Origin: Methanothermobacter sp049720995
GTDB lineage: Archaea > Methanobacteriota > Methanobacteria > Methanobacteriales > Methanothermobacteraceae
Length of the DNA stretch: 64,000 nt
Assembly: GCF_049720995.1 (NCBI RefSeq)
Contig: NZ_JBNASF010000004.1
Location: 22,736 to 86,735 of the forward strand
Reading direction: 5' to 3'
Shown here: positions 16,767 to 24,183 of the stretch, in pieces
How the letters are laid out: each line of letters begins with the position of its first letter
How positions within the stretch are numbered: the stretch's first letter is position 1
Made by a program: the position numbers and the translations under genes
Notes under the pieces: model-generated
What the model saw: only the letters and a program-made list of their open reading frames with translations
Database searches by the model: none
Told to the model about the DNA's origin: nothing

Positions 16767-17102
16767 GTGTTATTGATGTTGATGTTAACGTCAAATACCG
16801 TTGAGGGTAAGGTTATAGGCAGGTACCATGGTATCGTGACGGGGGATGCGCTCATAGGGGCCAACATATACAAGGACCTCTTCTCGGGTGTGAGGGACGT
16901 TGTTGGCGGCAGAACGTCAGCATATGAGAGGGAGCTTGCAAGGGCAAGGGAACTCGCCCTATCCTCCATGAGGGAGGCGGCCGAGAAGCTGGGAGCAGAC
17001 GCAATTATAGGGGTGAGGATTGACTACCACAACCTGGGGGGTACAATGGGTAACACGATCCTCGTATCCGCCACAGGGACAGCGGTGTCCCTTGAGGAGT
17101 GA
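16767..17102 (+). CDS. YbjQ/UPF0145-like protein
   Basis: 111 residues. The core TSNTVEGKVIGRYHGIVTGDA and the end GNTILVSATGTAVSLEE fit the YbjQ/UPF0145 family, a pentameric fold of unknown function sometimes called heavy-metal-binding. Start GTG at 16767 follows GGGTGAT (16754-16760). The next gene begins 7 bp after its stop, and its last 70 residues repeat this domain, so the two probably form one complex. Confidence 0.82.
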   Translation: MLLMLMLTSNTVEGKVIGRYHGIVTGDALIGANIYKDLFSGVRDVVGGRTSAYERELARARELALSSMREAAEKLGADAIIGVRIDYHNLGGTMGNTILVSATGTAVSLEE

Positions 17103-17109
17103 ATTGGGG

Positions 17110-17766
17110 GTGCTGCCCATGGGGAGGTACATGTGGGCCCTGGTTGCGGTTGCAGCGGGCCTTGCAGCGGGCCTCTTATCAGCCATTCTCTCTGTCAGGT
17201 TCCAGCTTGTGATATTCGGTTTCAACATCATGTACATAGTATCACCCCTCCTCGCGGGATTCGTTGAGTCCTACATTGCAGGGAGGAAGTACGGGGCAAG
17301 TACAGGTGCTGTAAGTGCAATACTGGTCTTTTTTGCTGTGAACATCTATGGCTGGTTCTTCCCGGCTGAACCCATCGAGTGGAATGTGTTCACGGTGGGG
17401 GGCCTGATGCTTGCCTTCCAGGCGGCCTTCCCCACAGCAGTGAACTTCCTCCTCGCAGCGGTCATAACATACCTCCTTGGACTCGCAGGTAAGGGTGTGG
17501 GTGACCTTCTGGTGCCAAAAAATGGGACCATACCCCTTGGCTATGATGCTGGAGGTGAAATGGCCGGTATAGTCGCCGGGGAGGCTGTGGGAAAACCTGA
17601 TGAAATCACTGAACTTCGAAGGCTGGCTGTTGAGCGCATGCTGCGGGATGCTGAGGCCATGGGTGCGGTGGGGGTGGTTGACATCGATGTTGAGGTCACG
17701 GTGCTCAGGGGCCTAGGTGGGGAGGTTCTCGCTGTGACAGCCACAGGGACAGCGGTGAAGGCTTAG
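17110..17766 (+). CDS. Membrane protein with C-terminal YbjQ-like domain
   Basis: About 218 residues: four or five hydrophobic segments (from MWALVAVAAGLAAGLLSA to about residue 140), then a soluble domain ending LAVTATGTAVKA that mirrors the end of the preceding YbjQ-like protein (SATGTAVS). GTG 17110 is placed 7 nt behind GGAGTGA, which overlaps the previous stop codon; ATG 17119 is an alternative. A membrane-tethered version of its neighbour; function unknown. T-rich runs after the stop may terminate the operon. Confidence 0.75.
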   Translation: MLPMGRYMWALVAVAAGLAAGLLSAILSVRFQLVIFGFNIMYIVSPLLAGFVESYIAGRKYGASTGAVSAILVFFAVNIYGWFFPAEPIEWNVFTVGGLMLAFQAAFPTAVNFLLAAVITYLLGLAGKGVGDLLVPKNGTIPLGYDAGGEMAGIVAGEAVGKPDEITELRRLAVERMLRDAEAMGAVGVVDIDVEVTVLRGLGGEVLAVTATGTAVKA

Positions 17767-17791
17767 GGGTTTTTTCTGTGTTTTTAGGTGT

Positions 17792-17868
17792 TGTGTTTTT
17801 CAAGCATATCCTGCTTAATTTACGCCTTTTTAGGGTTGCTATTCATCTGCGTTTTTCAAGCATATCCT
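17792..17868. repeat. Duplicated 3' end of the potassium-channel gene
   Basis: GTTTTTCAAGCATATCCT occurs at 17795-17812 and 17851-17868, period 56. The right copy encodes the last residues of the channel (EDMLEKR on the minus strand); the left copy lies beyond its stop codon. Confidence 0.85.
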
Positions 17869-18604
17869 CTATTCTATCAAGCCTCATCTCGAGTTCATCC
17901 AGCTTATCACTGAGCCTTCTGAACTCATCCCTACGTGTGGATTCCATCCTCTTCTGCTCCCTCTGAAGGGTCTCAAGGAGGGTGGAGGTTGCAGACGCGG
18001 TTATGAGGCTGGTGGATGCAATGGCACTGATCATTATGATCACACCGGTCAGCCTGCCAGGGACTGTTACAGGTATGATATCACCGTAGCCAACCGTTGT
18101 GATGGTCTGGAGGACGTACCATAGGGAGTCCTCATATGTCCTCACAAGGGGGTTCACAGGACTCTCAACCAGGTAGAAGAGGATTGTGAATACGAAAAGC
18201 ACAGATACAAAGAGACCGAGACCATATCCCAGGCGGCTGGTCCTTATGAACTCTCCAACGGACCCTGCCAGGTCCTTGAATGCAATGAAAAGCCCCGCAA
18301 CCTTTATGAGGTTCAGAACTGCAAGTATGACAGAATCAGGGTTCATCCCCAGGAGGTTCACACCGATGAAGTAGAAGGGGATCATCACAAGGGGAATGTT
18401 CCACCTGTCACGGACAGCTGGCTGGAGGATGTAGGCTGTCACAACCGTTATGCTGGTGAGGAGGTCCAGGATGACTATCCTTGAGAATGTCCCGGGCTGA
18501 AGAGGAAGGAATATGCTGACAATGAGTGATAATCCATCGAGTCCAAGGAGAAAAAGGATGATAACCTCAGACATTACTCTGAAACCTTTCTGAAGATCTT
18601 TCAT
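17843..18604 (-). CDS. Voltage-gated-type potassium channel subunit
   Basis: 253 residues with about six membrane segments and the selectivity filter TTVGYGD in a typical pore loop (LWYVLQTITTVGYGDIIP). The C-terminus from about residue 205 (LQREQKRMESTRRDEFRRL) is a coiled coil that would assemble the tetramer. There is no RCK/TrkA domain, unlike MthK. The S4-like segment is weakly charged, so voltage sensing is uncertain. ATG 18604 follows a GGGGGGT ribosome site. Divergent from the Hmd paralogue. Confidence 0.9.
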   Translation of the reverse strand: MKDLQKGFRVMSEVIILFLLGLDGLSLIVSIFLPLQPGTFSRIVILDLLTSITVVTAYILQPAVRDRWNIPLVMIPFYFIGVNLLGMNPDSVILAVLNLIKVAGLFIAFKDLAGSVGEFIRTSRLGYGLGLFVSVLFVFTILFYLVESPVNPLVRTYEDSLWYVLQTITTVGYGDIIPVTVPGRLTGVIIMISAIASTSLITASATSTLLETLQREQKRMESTRRDEFRRLSDKLDELEMRLDRIEDMLEKRR

Positions 18605-18720
18605 ATCGGAACCCCCCTTAAGAAAGCATGGACCAGATATTAATTTATCTCATGGATTATTTATAACCTTTCACCGGTGGAAAATGAAATTTTTTCAGAT
18701 TAAACCCCCATTTAATGTTT

Positions 18721-18780
18721 TGAATAAGTAATAACAGAATATTGATGTCCTGAACAAGTAATAACATGATATTATCCACC
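18721..18780. promoter_or_regulatory. 30-bp tandem repeat with palindromic core upstream of the Hmd paralogue
   Basis: Two exact-length units (18721-18750, 18751-18780) begin TGAAYAAGTAATAACA. The second contains TAATAACATGATATTA (18759-18774), a palindrome matching at 14 of 16 positions. A TATA-like TTTAATAG lies just downstream near 18797, so the repeat sits where an archaeal activator or repressor would bind. Confidence 0.55.
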
Positions 18781-18862
18781 CATTCATGGAAAAACTTTAA
18801 TAGGGTGAGTTTCCATAATCTACTTTTTCTTCTGGAGACTTTCACATGAAAGAGTGATAACA

Positions 18863-19888
18863 ATGAAGGTGACAGTTTACGGTGCCGGTAATCAGAAATT
18901 GTATACTGAGGAACTGAACCTCCCTGAAAGGTACGGTGGGGAGGCTCCATACGGCGGAAGCAGAATGGCCATGGAATTTGCACAGGCCGGACATGATGTT
19001 ACACTTGCAGAACCTGTAAGGGATGTCCTGGAAGATGATCACTGGAGTCTCGTGGAGGAAGCAGGTGTAACGGTCACAGATAACGATAAGGAGGCCGCAG
19101 CTGAAGCCGATATTGCGGTGCTCTTCACACCCTTTGGAAAGGGAACCATAAGGATAGCCAGGGATATACTCCCTGAGCTACCAGAGGGGGCGGTTATAGC
19201 CAACACCTGTACGGTATCACCTGTGGTGCTATACTACGTCCTCGAAAAGGAATTAAAAATGGAAAGAACAGATATAGGCGTGTCCTCAATGCACCCTGCA
19301 GCTGTTCCAGGGACACCGCAGCACGAACACTACGTTATAGGCGGCAGGCCCACAGCGGAGCTTGACATTGCAACAGATGAACAGATCGCAAGGTGCGCCG
19401 AACTCGCAGAAAGCACAGGTAAGGCGGCCTACATAGTCCCGGCGGATGTGACCTCAGCGGTTGCAGATATGGGCTCCCTGGTCACTGCGGTGGCACTTGC
19501 TGGTGTCCTGGACTACTACTATGTGGGTACCCAGATAATAAAGGCCCCTGAGGAGATGGTTGAGAAGCAGATACTCATGACACTCCAGACCATGGCATCC
19601 CTGGTGGAGACATCAGGTGTTGATGGAATGGCCAGGGCCATGAACCCTGAGCTCCTGGTGAAAAGTGCAAGGTCAATGCACCTCCTGGATGAGCAGGAGG
19701 AACTGGACGCAGCCCTCAGTAAGATCTCCCAGCTCAACGATGATGTCATGAAGTGGATAGAGGGCGCCAATATTAAACACACGGACCTTGTGGCTGCCCA
19801 GGCCCTCACAGGTGAGCTGAAAACCCTGATGGGGGACCGTGCAGCTGAGGGTACAATAAGAAGGTGCATGAGGAAGATGTTTGAATAG
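18863..19888 (+). CDS. hmdIII: Hmd paralogue (HmdIII type), iron-ligand cysteine absent
   Basis: 341 residues. An N-terminal Rossmann fold (VTVYGAGN) and a helical C-terminal half align with [Fe]-hydrogenase Hmd. In Hmd the cofactor iron is held by the Cys of the HPGCVP motif; here the motif reads HPAAVP (A147), so iron cannot be bound in the usual way. Hmd paralogues II and III of Methanothermobacter are not thought to be hydrogenases; the III assignment rests on the remembered gene order next to the potassium channel. ATG 18863 is 4 nt behind GAGTGAT. Followed after 11 bp by a roadblock gene. Confidence 0.8.
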   Translation: MKVTVYGAGNQKLYTEELNLPERYGGEAPYGGSRMAMEFAQAGHDVTLAEPVRDVLEDDHWSLVEEAGVTVTDNDKEAAAEADIAVLFTPFGKGTIRIARDILPELPEGAVIANTCTVSPVVLYYVLEKELKMERTDIGVSSMHPAAVPGTPQHEHYVIGGRPTAELDIATDEQIARCAELAESTGKAAYIVPADVTSAVADMGSLVTAVALAGVLDYYYVGTQIIKAPEEMVEKQILMTLQTMASLVETSGVDGMARAMNPELLVKSARSMHLLDEQEELDAALSKISQLNDDVMKWIEGANIKHTDLVAAQALTGELKTLMGDRAAEGTIRRCMRKMFE

Positions 19889-19899
19889 GGGGTTTGAAG

Positions 19900-20247
19900 T
19901 TGATAGGGAGGATACTCAAGGACCTTGGAAGGGTGAACGGTGTTAACGGATCCCTGGTTGTTGGAAAGGATGGTCTCATAATAGAGAGTGAGGTTTCAGG
20001 TGACATCGACGCGGAGCTCGTGGGTGCGATGGCCTCAGCGGTCTTCGGTACAGCCGAGAGGTCTGCTGAGGAGATAAAGCATGAGCCCCTTGAGCAGGTC
20101 ATGATTGAGGGTAAAAGGGGTAAGACCCTCATGATCGATGCCGGTGAGGGGATCCTCGTCGTGATAACCGATGTGGATGTGAACCTGGGAATGATCAGGA
20201 TAGAGATGAAGAGGAGCTCCGAGAGGTTAAGTGACCTTCTCGGATGA
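19900..20247 (+). CDS. Roadblock/LC7 domain protein
   Basis: About 115 residues, a single roadblock domain: NGSLVVGKDGLIIESE opening strand-helix and ILVVITDVDVNLGMIRIEM closing strands. Archaeal members pair with small GTPases or regulate motility and polarity. Start TTG 19900 lies 6 nt behind GGGGGT; TTG 19894 is too close to it. It probably shares a transcript with the Hmd paralogue. No GTPase partner is adjacent. A T7 tract just after the stop (near 20253) may terminate transcription. Confidence 0.8.
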   Translation: MIGRILKDLGRVNGVNGSLVVGKDGLIIESEVSGDIDAELVGAMASAVFGTAERSAEEIKHEPLEQVMIEGKRGKTLMIDAGEGILVVITDVDVNLGMIRIEMKRSSERLSDLLG

Positions 20248-20272
20248 TACTCCCTTTTTTTGAAGACTTCCT

Positions 20273-21715
20273 TTATTTTTCTTCAGCTATCCTCATGATG
20301 GCCCTCTCCATGAAATCACGGAGTCTCCTCTCATCTGCACTGGAGTACCCGGGCCTCATGGGAAATGCACCCACAGATGGAACCTCTCCAGTTTCCTCAT
20401 TGAATAGCACCTTTTCGCTGCCAGGGTAGAGTATGTAGGCTCCCATGCTGTGGAGTATGGCGTCCTTGTAGGTGTGCATCTTGTAGACATCCCCATCCCT
20501 GTACCGGTTCTCAAGTTCCTCCCCGGCATCCCGGAGGTCGATATCATGGAAGTCCTCAGGGTTAACGGCTGACCGGTACTTGGCATCAAGGTGGATGAAA
20601 TAGGTGCACTCCCCCACATCCACGAGGAGTGAGTAGTCCGGTCTGAAGGGTAGTGAATAGGAACTGCAACGGGTATTCCTGCTGAACCTCCAGTTGTAGG
20701 ACAGTGCGAGTTCCACATCACCCATACTGAACCTCAGCACAGACATACCCCTCCTGAGCCTCACACCCCAGTCCCCGAGGTCGAAGATATCACATGGGTT
20801 AACGGAGTCCCCGGTTATATCCTCAAGTATTCCTATGAGCCTGAAGTAGCACCAGTACTCGTAGAGTTGGCTGAGCTTCCTCTCAAAGCCCCTGATGGTA
20901 TCCTCCAGTTCATCCCAGGTGAACCTCAATGAGAGATCCAGCATGAAGAAGTACCTGAGTATATCCCTGTATCCCTCCCTCTTCTGGAGAACCTGTGAGT
21001 TGAGGGGGAGGAGACTTAGTTCACCCACATCCATGAGCCATCGGGCCGATAGGAACCCCCTTATATCATCAAGGAACCCATACAGGGAGTCCCTTATGTA
21101 GCCCTCAGGGGCTGTTTCAAGTAGCCTGAGGATCAGGTCCTCAAGTGACTCAAGGAAGTACCTGTAGAATCGATTCTCGGGAATGTCAGGGGTCTCATGG
21201 AGCCTCACCTCGGGGAGCACCCTGAGGATACCCCCCTCAATGCTGCCAGGGTTGGAAATCACCGACATGATCTCCTCAGGGTCGAGGGTGGCGGCCAGTC
21301 CCGCAGGCACCAGCTCCACCTCCCGCCGGAGACCCGATGCGTACATCTGATTTATGTGCTCTGCCGCAGCATGGAGGTTCTCAGGCCTGAATATATGCTC
21401 AAGGATGAGGAAGTCCTCGTAGAGTGTTCTTGCAGAGTGATCATCCACTGTGAACCTCTGGAATATGGGGGAATCGGAGTTCAGTATGAGGGAGGTTATC
21501 TCATCTGAAAGGTCTGAGAGCATTGCAGGGTACTGTTCATGGTAGTTTATCTTCCTTGAGCGCACCTCAACCGGTATCGCCTCATGGAGGTCACCGGAGG
21601 AAACACCAAGGAAGGACTTGCCGGCGTAGCTCCTGAAGTTGAGGAACCCCACTGCCTTCTTTTGGAATTTGAATCTCAGCTCCTGGAAGACACCATCCCT
21701 CTTCAGGGGAGGGGA
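20273..21715 (-). CDS. DUF2357/PD-(D/E)XK (McrC-like) nuclease, C-terminal and main part
   Basis: About 480 residues: the DUF2357 core starting at NFRSYAGKSFLG and a C-terminal PDDEXK_7-type nuclease with RPDYSLLVD and HLDAKYRS (D and D-x-K catalytic pattern). Such proteins are the nuclease partners of McrB-like AAA+ motors, as here. The reading frame continues the N-terminal fragment at 21591-21971 after a +1 change in a C-rich stretch (21705-21714). Without repair of the frame the nuclease lacks its first about 90 residues. It is the last gene of the leftward operon. Confidence 0.82.
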   Translation of the reverse strand, partial: SPPLKRDGVFQELRFKFQKKAVGFLNFRSYAGKSFLGVSSGDLHEAIPVEVRSRKINYHEQYPAMLSDLSDEITSLILNSDSPIFQRFTVDDHSARTLYEDFLILEHIFRPENLHAAAEHINQMYASGLRREVELVPAGLAATLDPEEIMSVISNPGSIEGGILRVLPEVRLHETPDIPENRFYRYFLESLEDLILRLLETAPEGYIRDSLYGFLDDIRGFLSARWLMDVGELSLLPLNSQVLQKREGYRDILRYFFMLDLSLRFTWDELEDTIRGFERKLSQLYEYWCYFRLIGILEDITGDSVNPCDIFDLGDWGVRLRRGMSVLRFSMGDVELALSYNWRFSRNTRCSSYSLPFRPDYSLLVDVGECTYFIHLDAKYRSAVNPEDFHDIDLRDAGEELENRYRDGDVYKMHTYKDAILHSMGAYILYPGSEKVLFNEETGEVPSVGAFPMRPGYSSADERRLRDFMERAIMRIAEEK

Positions 21716-21971
21716 GGACCTCACATTCATCTGACCCCTCAAAGAGAACATGGTACTGTGTCTCCTCAAGTAGCATGATCTCTGAGAGGTTATCATAGTA
21801 TGGGCAGTGTTCGATTGGGTTGAGACCCGGCCTTTCAACCTCAGGGACGTTTATGAGCCTCACAGTGTAACCGTTAACCTTGATGGTCCTTTCAGGTATC
21901 TCCCTGGGGGCCGAGCCGCCCCTGATCTTCAGGGTGCCGATCTGAAACTCTATGATGACCTCGGAGTCCAT
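21591..21971 (-). CDS. DUF2357 nuclease, N-terminal part in a shifted frame
   Basis: Residues from MDSEVIIEFQIGTLKIRG to about ECEVLP are the expected start of the DUF2357 protein; after 21714 this frame yields unrelated residues and stops at 21591. The join ...ECEVLP + PLKRDGVFQ results if one base of the run CTCCCCTCCCC is skipped. ATG 21971 follows AAGGTAG, which overlaps the stop of the McrB-like gene, so translation is coupled. Confidence 0.7.
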   Translation of the reverse strand: MDSEVIIEFQIGTLKIRGGSAPREIPERTIKVNGYTVRLINVPEVERPGLNPIEHCPYYDNLSEIMLLEETQYHVLFEGSDECEVLPSPEEGWCLPGAEIQIPKEGSGVPQLQELRRQVLPWCFLR

Positions 21972-21977
21972 CTTCAA

Positions 21978-23333
21978 CTACCTTATGAATGATACGTAGC
22001 GCTGGATCCTGAGTGTCTCCACCATTTCCCTGAGTTTATCCCCGGATTCAGGGAATCTCCCCCTGCAGTGCTCCCTCAATTCATTGAGGGTGTCCCTCAG
22101 GAGCCTCTCAGGACCATGGATCTTGGGGAGAATCTTCTGTTTGATCTGGGCGTCCAGGTAGCGCTCCCAGTTTTCCCATTCTGCGGGTCTTCCCTCGTAT
22201 ACCCATGCGGCGTGCATGAATTCCATTACCTCGGTGGTGACCCTGAAGCCGAAGTCAAAGCCTGCCCTCTGGAGTTTTTCATGGAAGAAGCTGAGTTCAT
22301 GGATCAGTTCATCCCTGATGCCGCCCAGGTCCCTGGCTTCAGGGGTTTCATGGTTGAGGGGGTCCTCCAGGAATTTCAGATCCCCGGCAGGTTTTCCAGG
22401 TTCCTCATCCTCCAGGAGGTATTCCCGGGGGTTCATGGTCCTGAATTCTATGGTGTTGGCACGGTCAAGGACCTTGGGTGAGAACATGTAGGTTGTCTCA
22501 TCCACGTTCACGGTACCAACAACCAGGAGGTTCTCAGGGATCCTTATCTCTGAGTCGAAATCACATTCAGGGTCGTCATGGAGGGGCACGGGTTCACCAC
22601 TCTCGAGGGCAGAGAGGAAGTCTGAGAAGTAGCGTTCGACGTGTGAGAGGTTCATCTCATCGAGTATGAGGATGTGGGGATTTTCGGGGTCCTCTGAGGC
22701 ACTCATTATGAAGTCCAGTGCAGGGGTGCTCTGGTACTTACCTGTCATGATGTTCAGGTAACCGAATATGTGCCTCTTTTCGGTCCAGTTGGCGCCCACA
22801 GGTACAATGAGGTACCTCTTCCTCTCAGGGGTTGAGATGTACTGGCCGTAGAGCTGGGCGAGCTTTGTCTTCCCTGTCCCTGAGTTACCTGTGAGGATCA
22901 CGAAGGGTTTCACCTTGAGTGAGAGGAGGAAGTTCTCAATGAGTTCAGGTTTGAAGTGGTATCCCTGGAGGTTCAGGTAGGTGTAAAAGTCTGTTCCTTT
23001 CCCGCCCTTGATGATTATCTCACCGTTTTCATCGATGATATCCTTGTAGATGGGTTTGAGTTTTTTGTAGATATCCAGAAATTCTTCAAGGTCAGATTTC
23101 AGCTCGTCATTTCCTGGCAGTTCACTGGAGGGATAATATCTTGCTATGATATTTCCTGCTTCATATAAGGGCCCATATCTTGATTTACCCAATGAAATTT
23201 CATTTAGATACTCCGAATTTTTTATATGGCTTCTTAAAGCTTCTGCACGTTTCTGTAGTATTTCATCTGCATTCTTGTAGGTGTTTTTAATGTCTGTTAC
23301 TCCCTGATGGAGGGATAAATACACGCCTTCCAT
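21978..23333 (-). CDS. McrB/MrcB-like AAA+ motor domain
   Basis: 451 residues. Walker A is GNSGTGKT, Walker B is ILILDEMNLS, and GTVNVDETTYMFSPKVLDRAN is the sensor/arginine region typical of McrB-type motors. McrB uses GTP; whether this one uses GTP or ATP cannot be told. The in-frame sequence upstream of ATG 23333, YIVYLFKEDMEGVYL, is the normal continuation of the MrcB_N domain in the preceding fragment, so this is the C-terminal half of one protein joined by a -1 shift at 23360-23366. An AGAGG before ATG 23333 could also allow separate initiation. Confidence 0.88.
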   Translation of the reverse strand: MEGVYLSLHQGVTDIKNTYKNADEILQKRAEALRSHIKNSEYLNEISLGKSRYGPLYEAGNIIARYYPSSELPGNDELKSDLEEFLDIYKKLKPIYKDIIDENGEIIIKGGKGTDFYTYLNLQGYHFKPELIENFLLSLKVKPFVILTGNSGTGKTKLAQLYGQYISTPERKRYLIVPVGANWTEKRHIFGYLNIMTGKYQSTPALDFIMSASEDPENPHILILDEMNLSHVERYFSDFLSALESGEPVPLHDDPECDFDSEIRIPENLLVVGTVNVDETTYMFSPKVLDRANTIEFRTMNPREYLLEDEEPGKPAGDLKFLEDPLNHETPEARDLGGIRDELIHELSFFHEKLQRAGFDFGFRVTTEVMEFMHAAWVYEGRPAEWENWERYLDAQIKQKILPKIHGPERLLRDTLNELREHCRGRFPESGDKLREMVETLRIQRYVSFIR

Positions 23334-23353
23334 GTCCTCTTTGAATAGATATA

Positions 23354-23959
23354 CTATGTAAAACCCTTTTGAGTAGTATCTGTTACATTTTTATCCATTA
23401 TAGCTACCCATGGTATCACGGCCCAGTTTCCTTGTCCAGCGGATCCTCTTATGGAGTAATCTGATTCTGAAACTATCTTTTTAAGTTCATTGGGCAAATC
23501 TCTGCGTATTAATCGTGCAAGGGGATGACCGGTGAATTCTTCCCTTCTTGCATCTTTATATTCACCCAGGACCCTCTGAAGTTTTTCCCTCAGTTCAAAG
23601 TTTTCCATCTCTTTTATCCTTTTAACCTCATATACAAAGTCCCTTATCTTTTCAGGGAGGTTTTCATCAATTTTCCCTATTAAAACCACTTCTTCTTCCC
23701 GGTCACCATCAATGACCTTTATCCATTCCCCATGATATCTTTCTTTAAAGATTTTTTTACTATAGTTGCCTCCAAGTTTGCCCCTGTGCACCACGTAATG
23801 GTTTCCAAGGGGGTCACGTGCTATGGCAGCCCCGATCCTCCTGTCTATACCCTCAGGAGGAAAGTTTATCTCACAGACGATAGTCCTGTTTTCACCCTCA
23901 GCAGGTTCATCCGTCCCGAAACTGTTCCAGTACCTGCTTCCCTCGATAAAACGGGTCAT
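23354..23959 (-). CDS. MrcB N-terminal (DUF3578) domain part of the McrB-like protein
   Basis: 201 residues. The C-terminal 80 are a clear MrcB_N/DUF3578 domain (FTGHPLARLIRRDLP ... GSAGQGNWAVIPWVAI), which recognises DNA in McrB-like restriction proteins. The N-terminal 100 residues (IGAAIARDPLGNHYVVHRGK, then WIKVIDGDREEEV) form a second module, likely another substrate-sensing domain. The frame ends KGFT-stop, while the -1 frame reads on into the motor domain. At the N-terminus the frame is open upstream of ATG 23959, giving PPDRYMTRFIEG, consistent with continuity with the 63-residue fragment. Confidence 0.8.
   Translation of the reverse strand: MTRFIEGSRYWNSFGTDEPAEGENRTIVCEINFPPEGIDRRIGAAIARDPLGNHYVVHRGKLGGNYSKKIFKERYHGEWIKVIDGDREEEVVLIGKIDENLPEKIRDFVYEVKRIKEMENFELREKLQRVLGEYKDARREEFTGHPLARLIRRDLPNELKKIVSESDYSIRGSAGQGNWAVIPWVAIMDKNVTDTTQKGFT
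23360..23366 (-). other. Slippery heptamer GGGTTTT at a frame change
   Basis: The zero-frame codons are AAG GGT TTT followed by ACA and the stop TAG. The run matches X-XXY-YYZ (G-GGT-TTT), and a -1 slip reads KGF-YIVYLFKED into the AAA+ motor. Confidence 0.55.
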
Positions 23960-24147
23960 GTACCTATCTGGAGGTCTGATATCCAGTAAATCTTTCCCTT
24001 CTCTTCACCCCCCTGGAAGCCTGCTCCACCATCAACGACCCTGTCAGCCCTTTCAGTAAGAATACGTTTCATTCGCTCCTGAAATCTCTCTATCTCTTTC
24101 CCATCAGATACTATTCTCAGATTAACATACTCAATCAAGGAAGCCAC
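23956..24147 (-). CDS. N-terminal fragment of the McrB-like protein
   Basis: 63 residues starting at GTG 24147 or TTG 24138. It overlaps the next fragment by 4 nt. Its last residues (IYWISDLQIGT) look out of frame: a -1 change at the heptamer GGGAAAG (23992-23998) gives GKDLLDIRPPDRYMTRF, running straight into the next frame. It therefore reads best as the first about 55 residues of one protein of about 710 residues. Confidence 0.55.
   Translation of the reverse strand: MASLIEYVNLRIVSDGKEIERFQERMKRILTERADRVVDGGAGFQGGEEKGKIYWISDLQIGT
23992..23998 (-). other. Slippery heptamer GGGAAAG at a frame change
   Basis: The zero-frame codons are AAG GGA AAG, which matches X-XXY-YYZ with X=G, Y=A, Z=G. 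Slipping back one base enters the frame of the DUF3578 part. A missing base in a run would give the same picture. Confidence 0.5.
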
Positions 24148-24183
24148 CCAAATTTATTTATTTTATTATCCAGTATTTAATCT
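24148..24183. promoter_or_regulatory. 36-bp divergent promoter of the restriction-like island
   Basis: The only spacer between the leftward McrB-like operon and the rightward DUF4007-like gene. It is almost pure A/T with overlapping TATA-like stretches (ATTTATTTATTTTATTAT). The rightward ATG at 24184 lies about 20 bp after the T/A block, which points to a leaderless transcript. Confidence 0.55.

Noticed and set aside
16592..16969. Upstream extension of the PsbP-like lipoprotein frame
   Set aside because: The extension precedes an obvious signal peptide and ribosome site and overlaps the divergent YbjQ-like gene.
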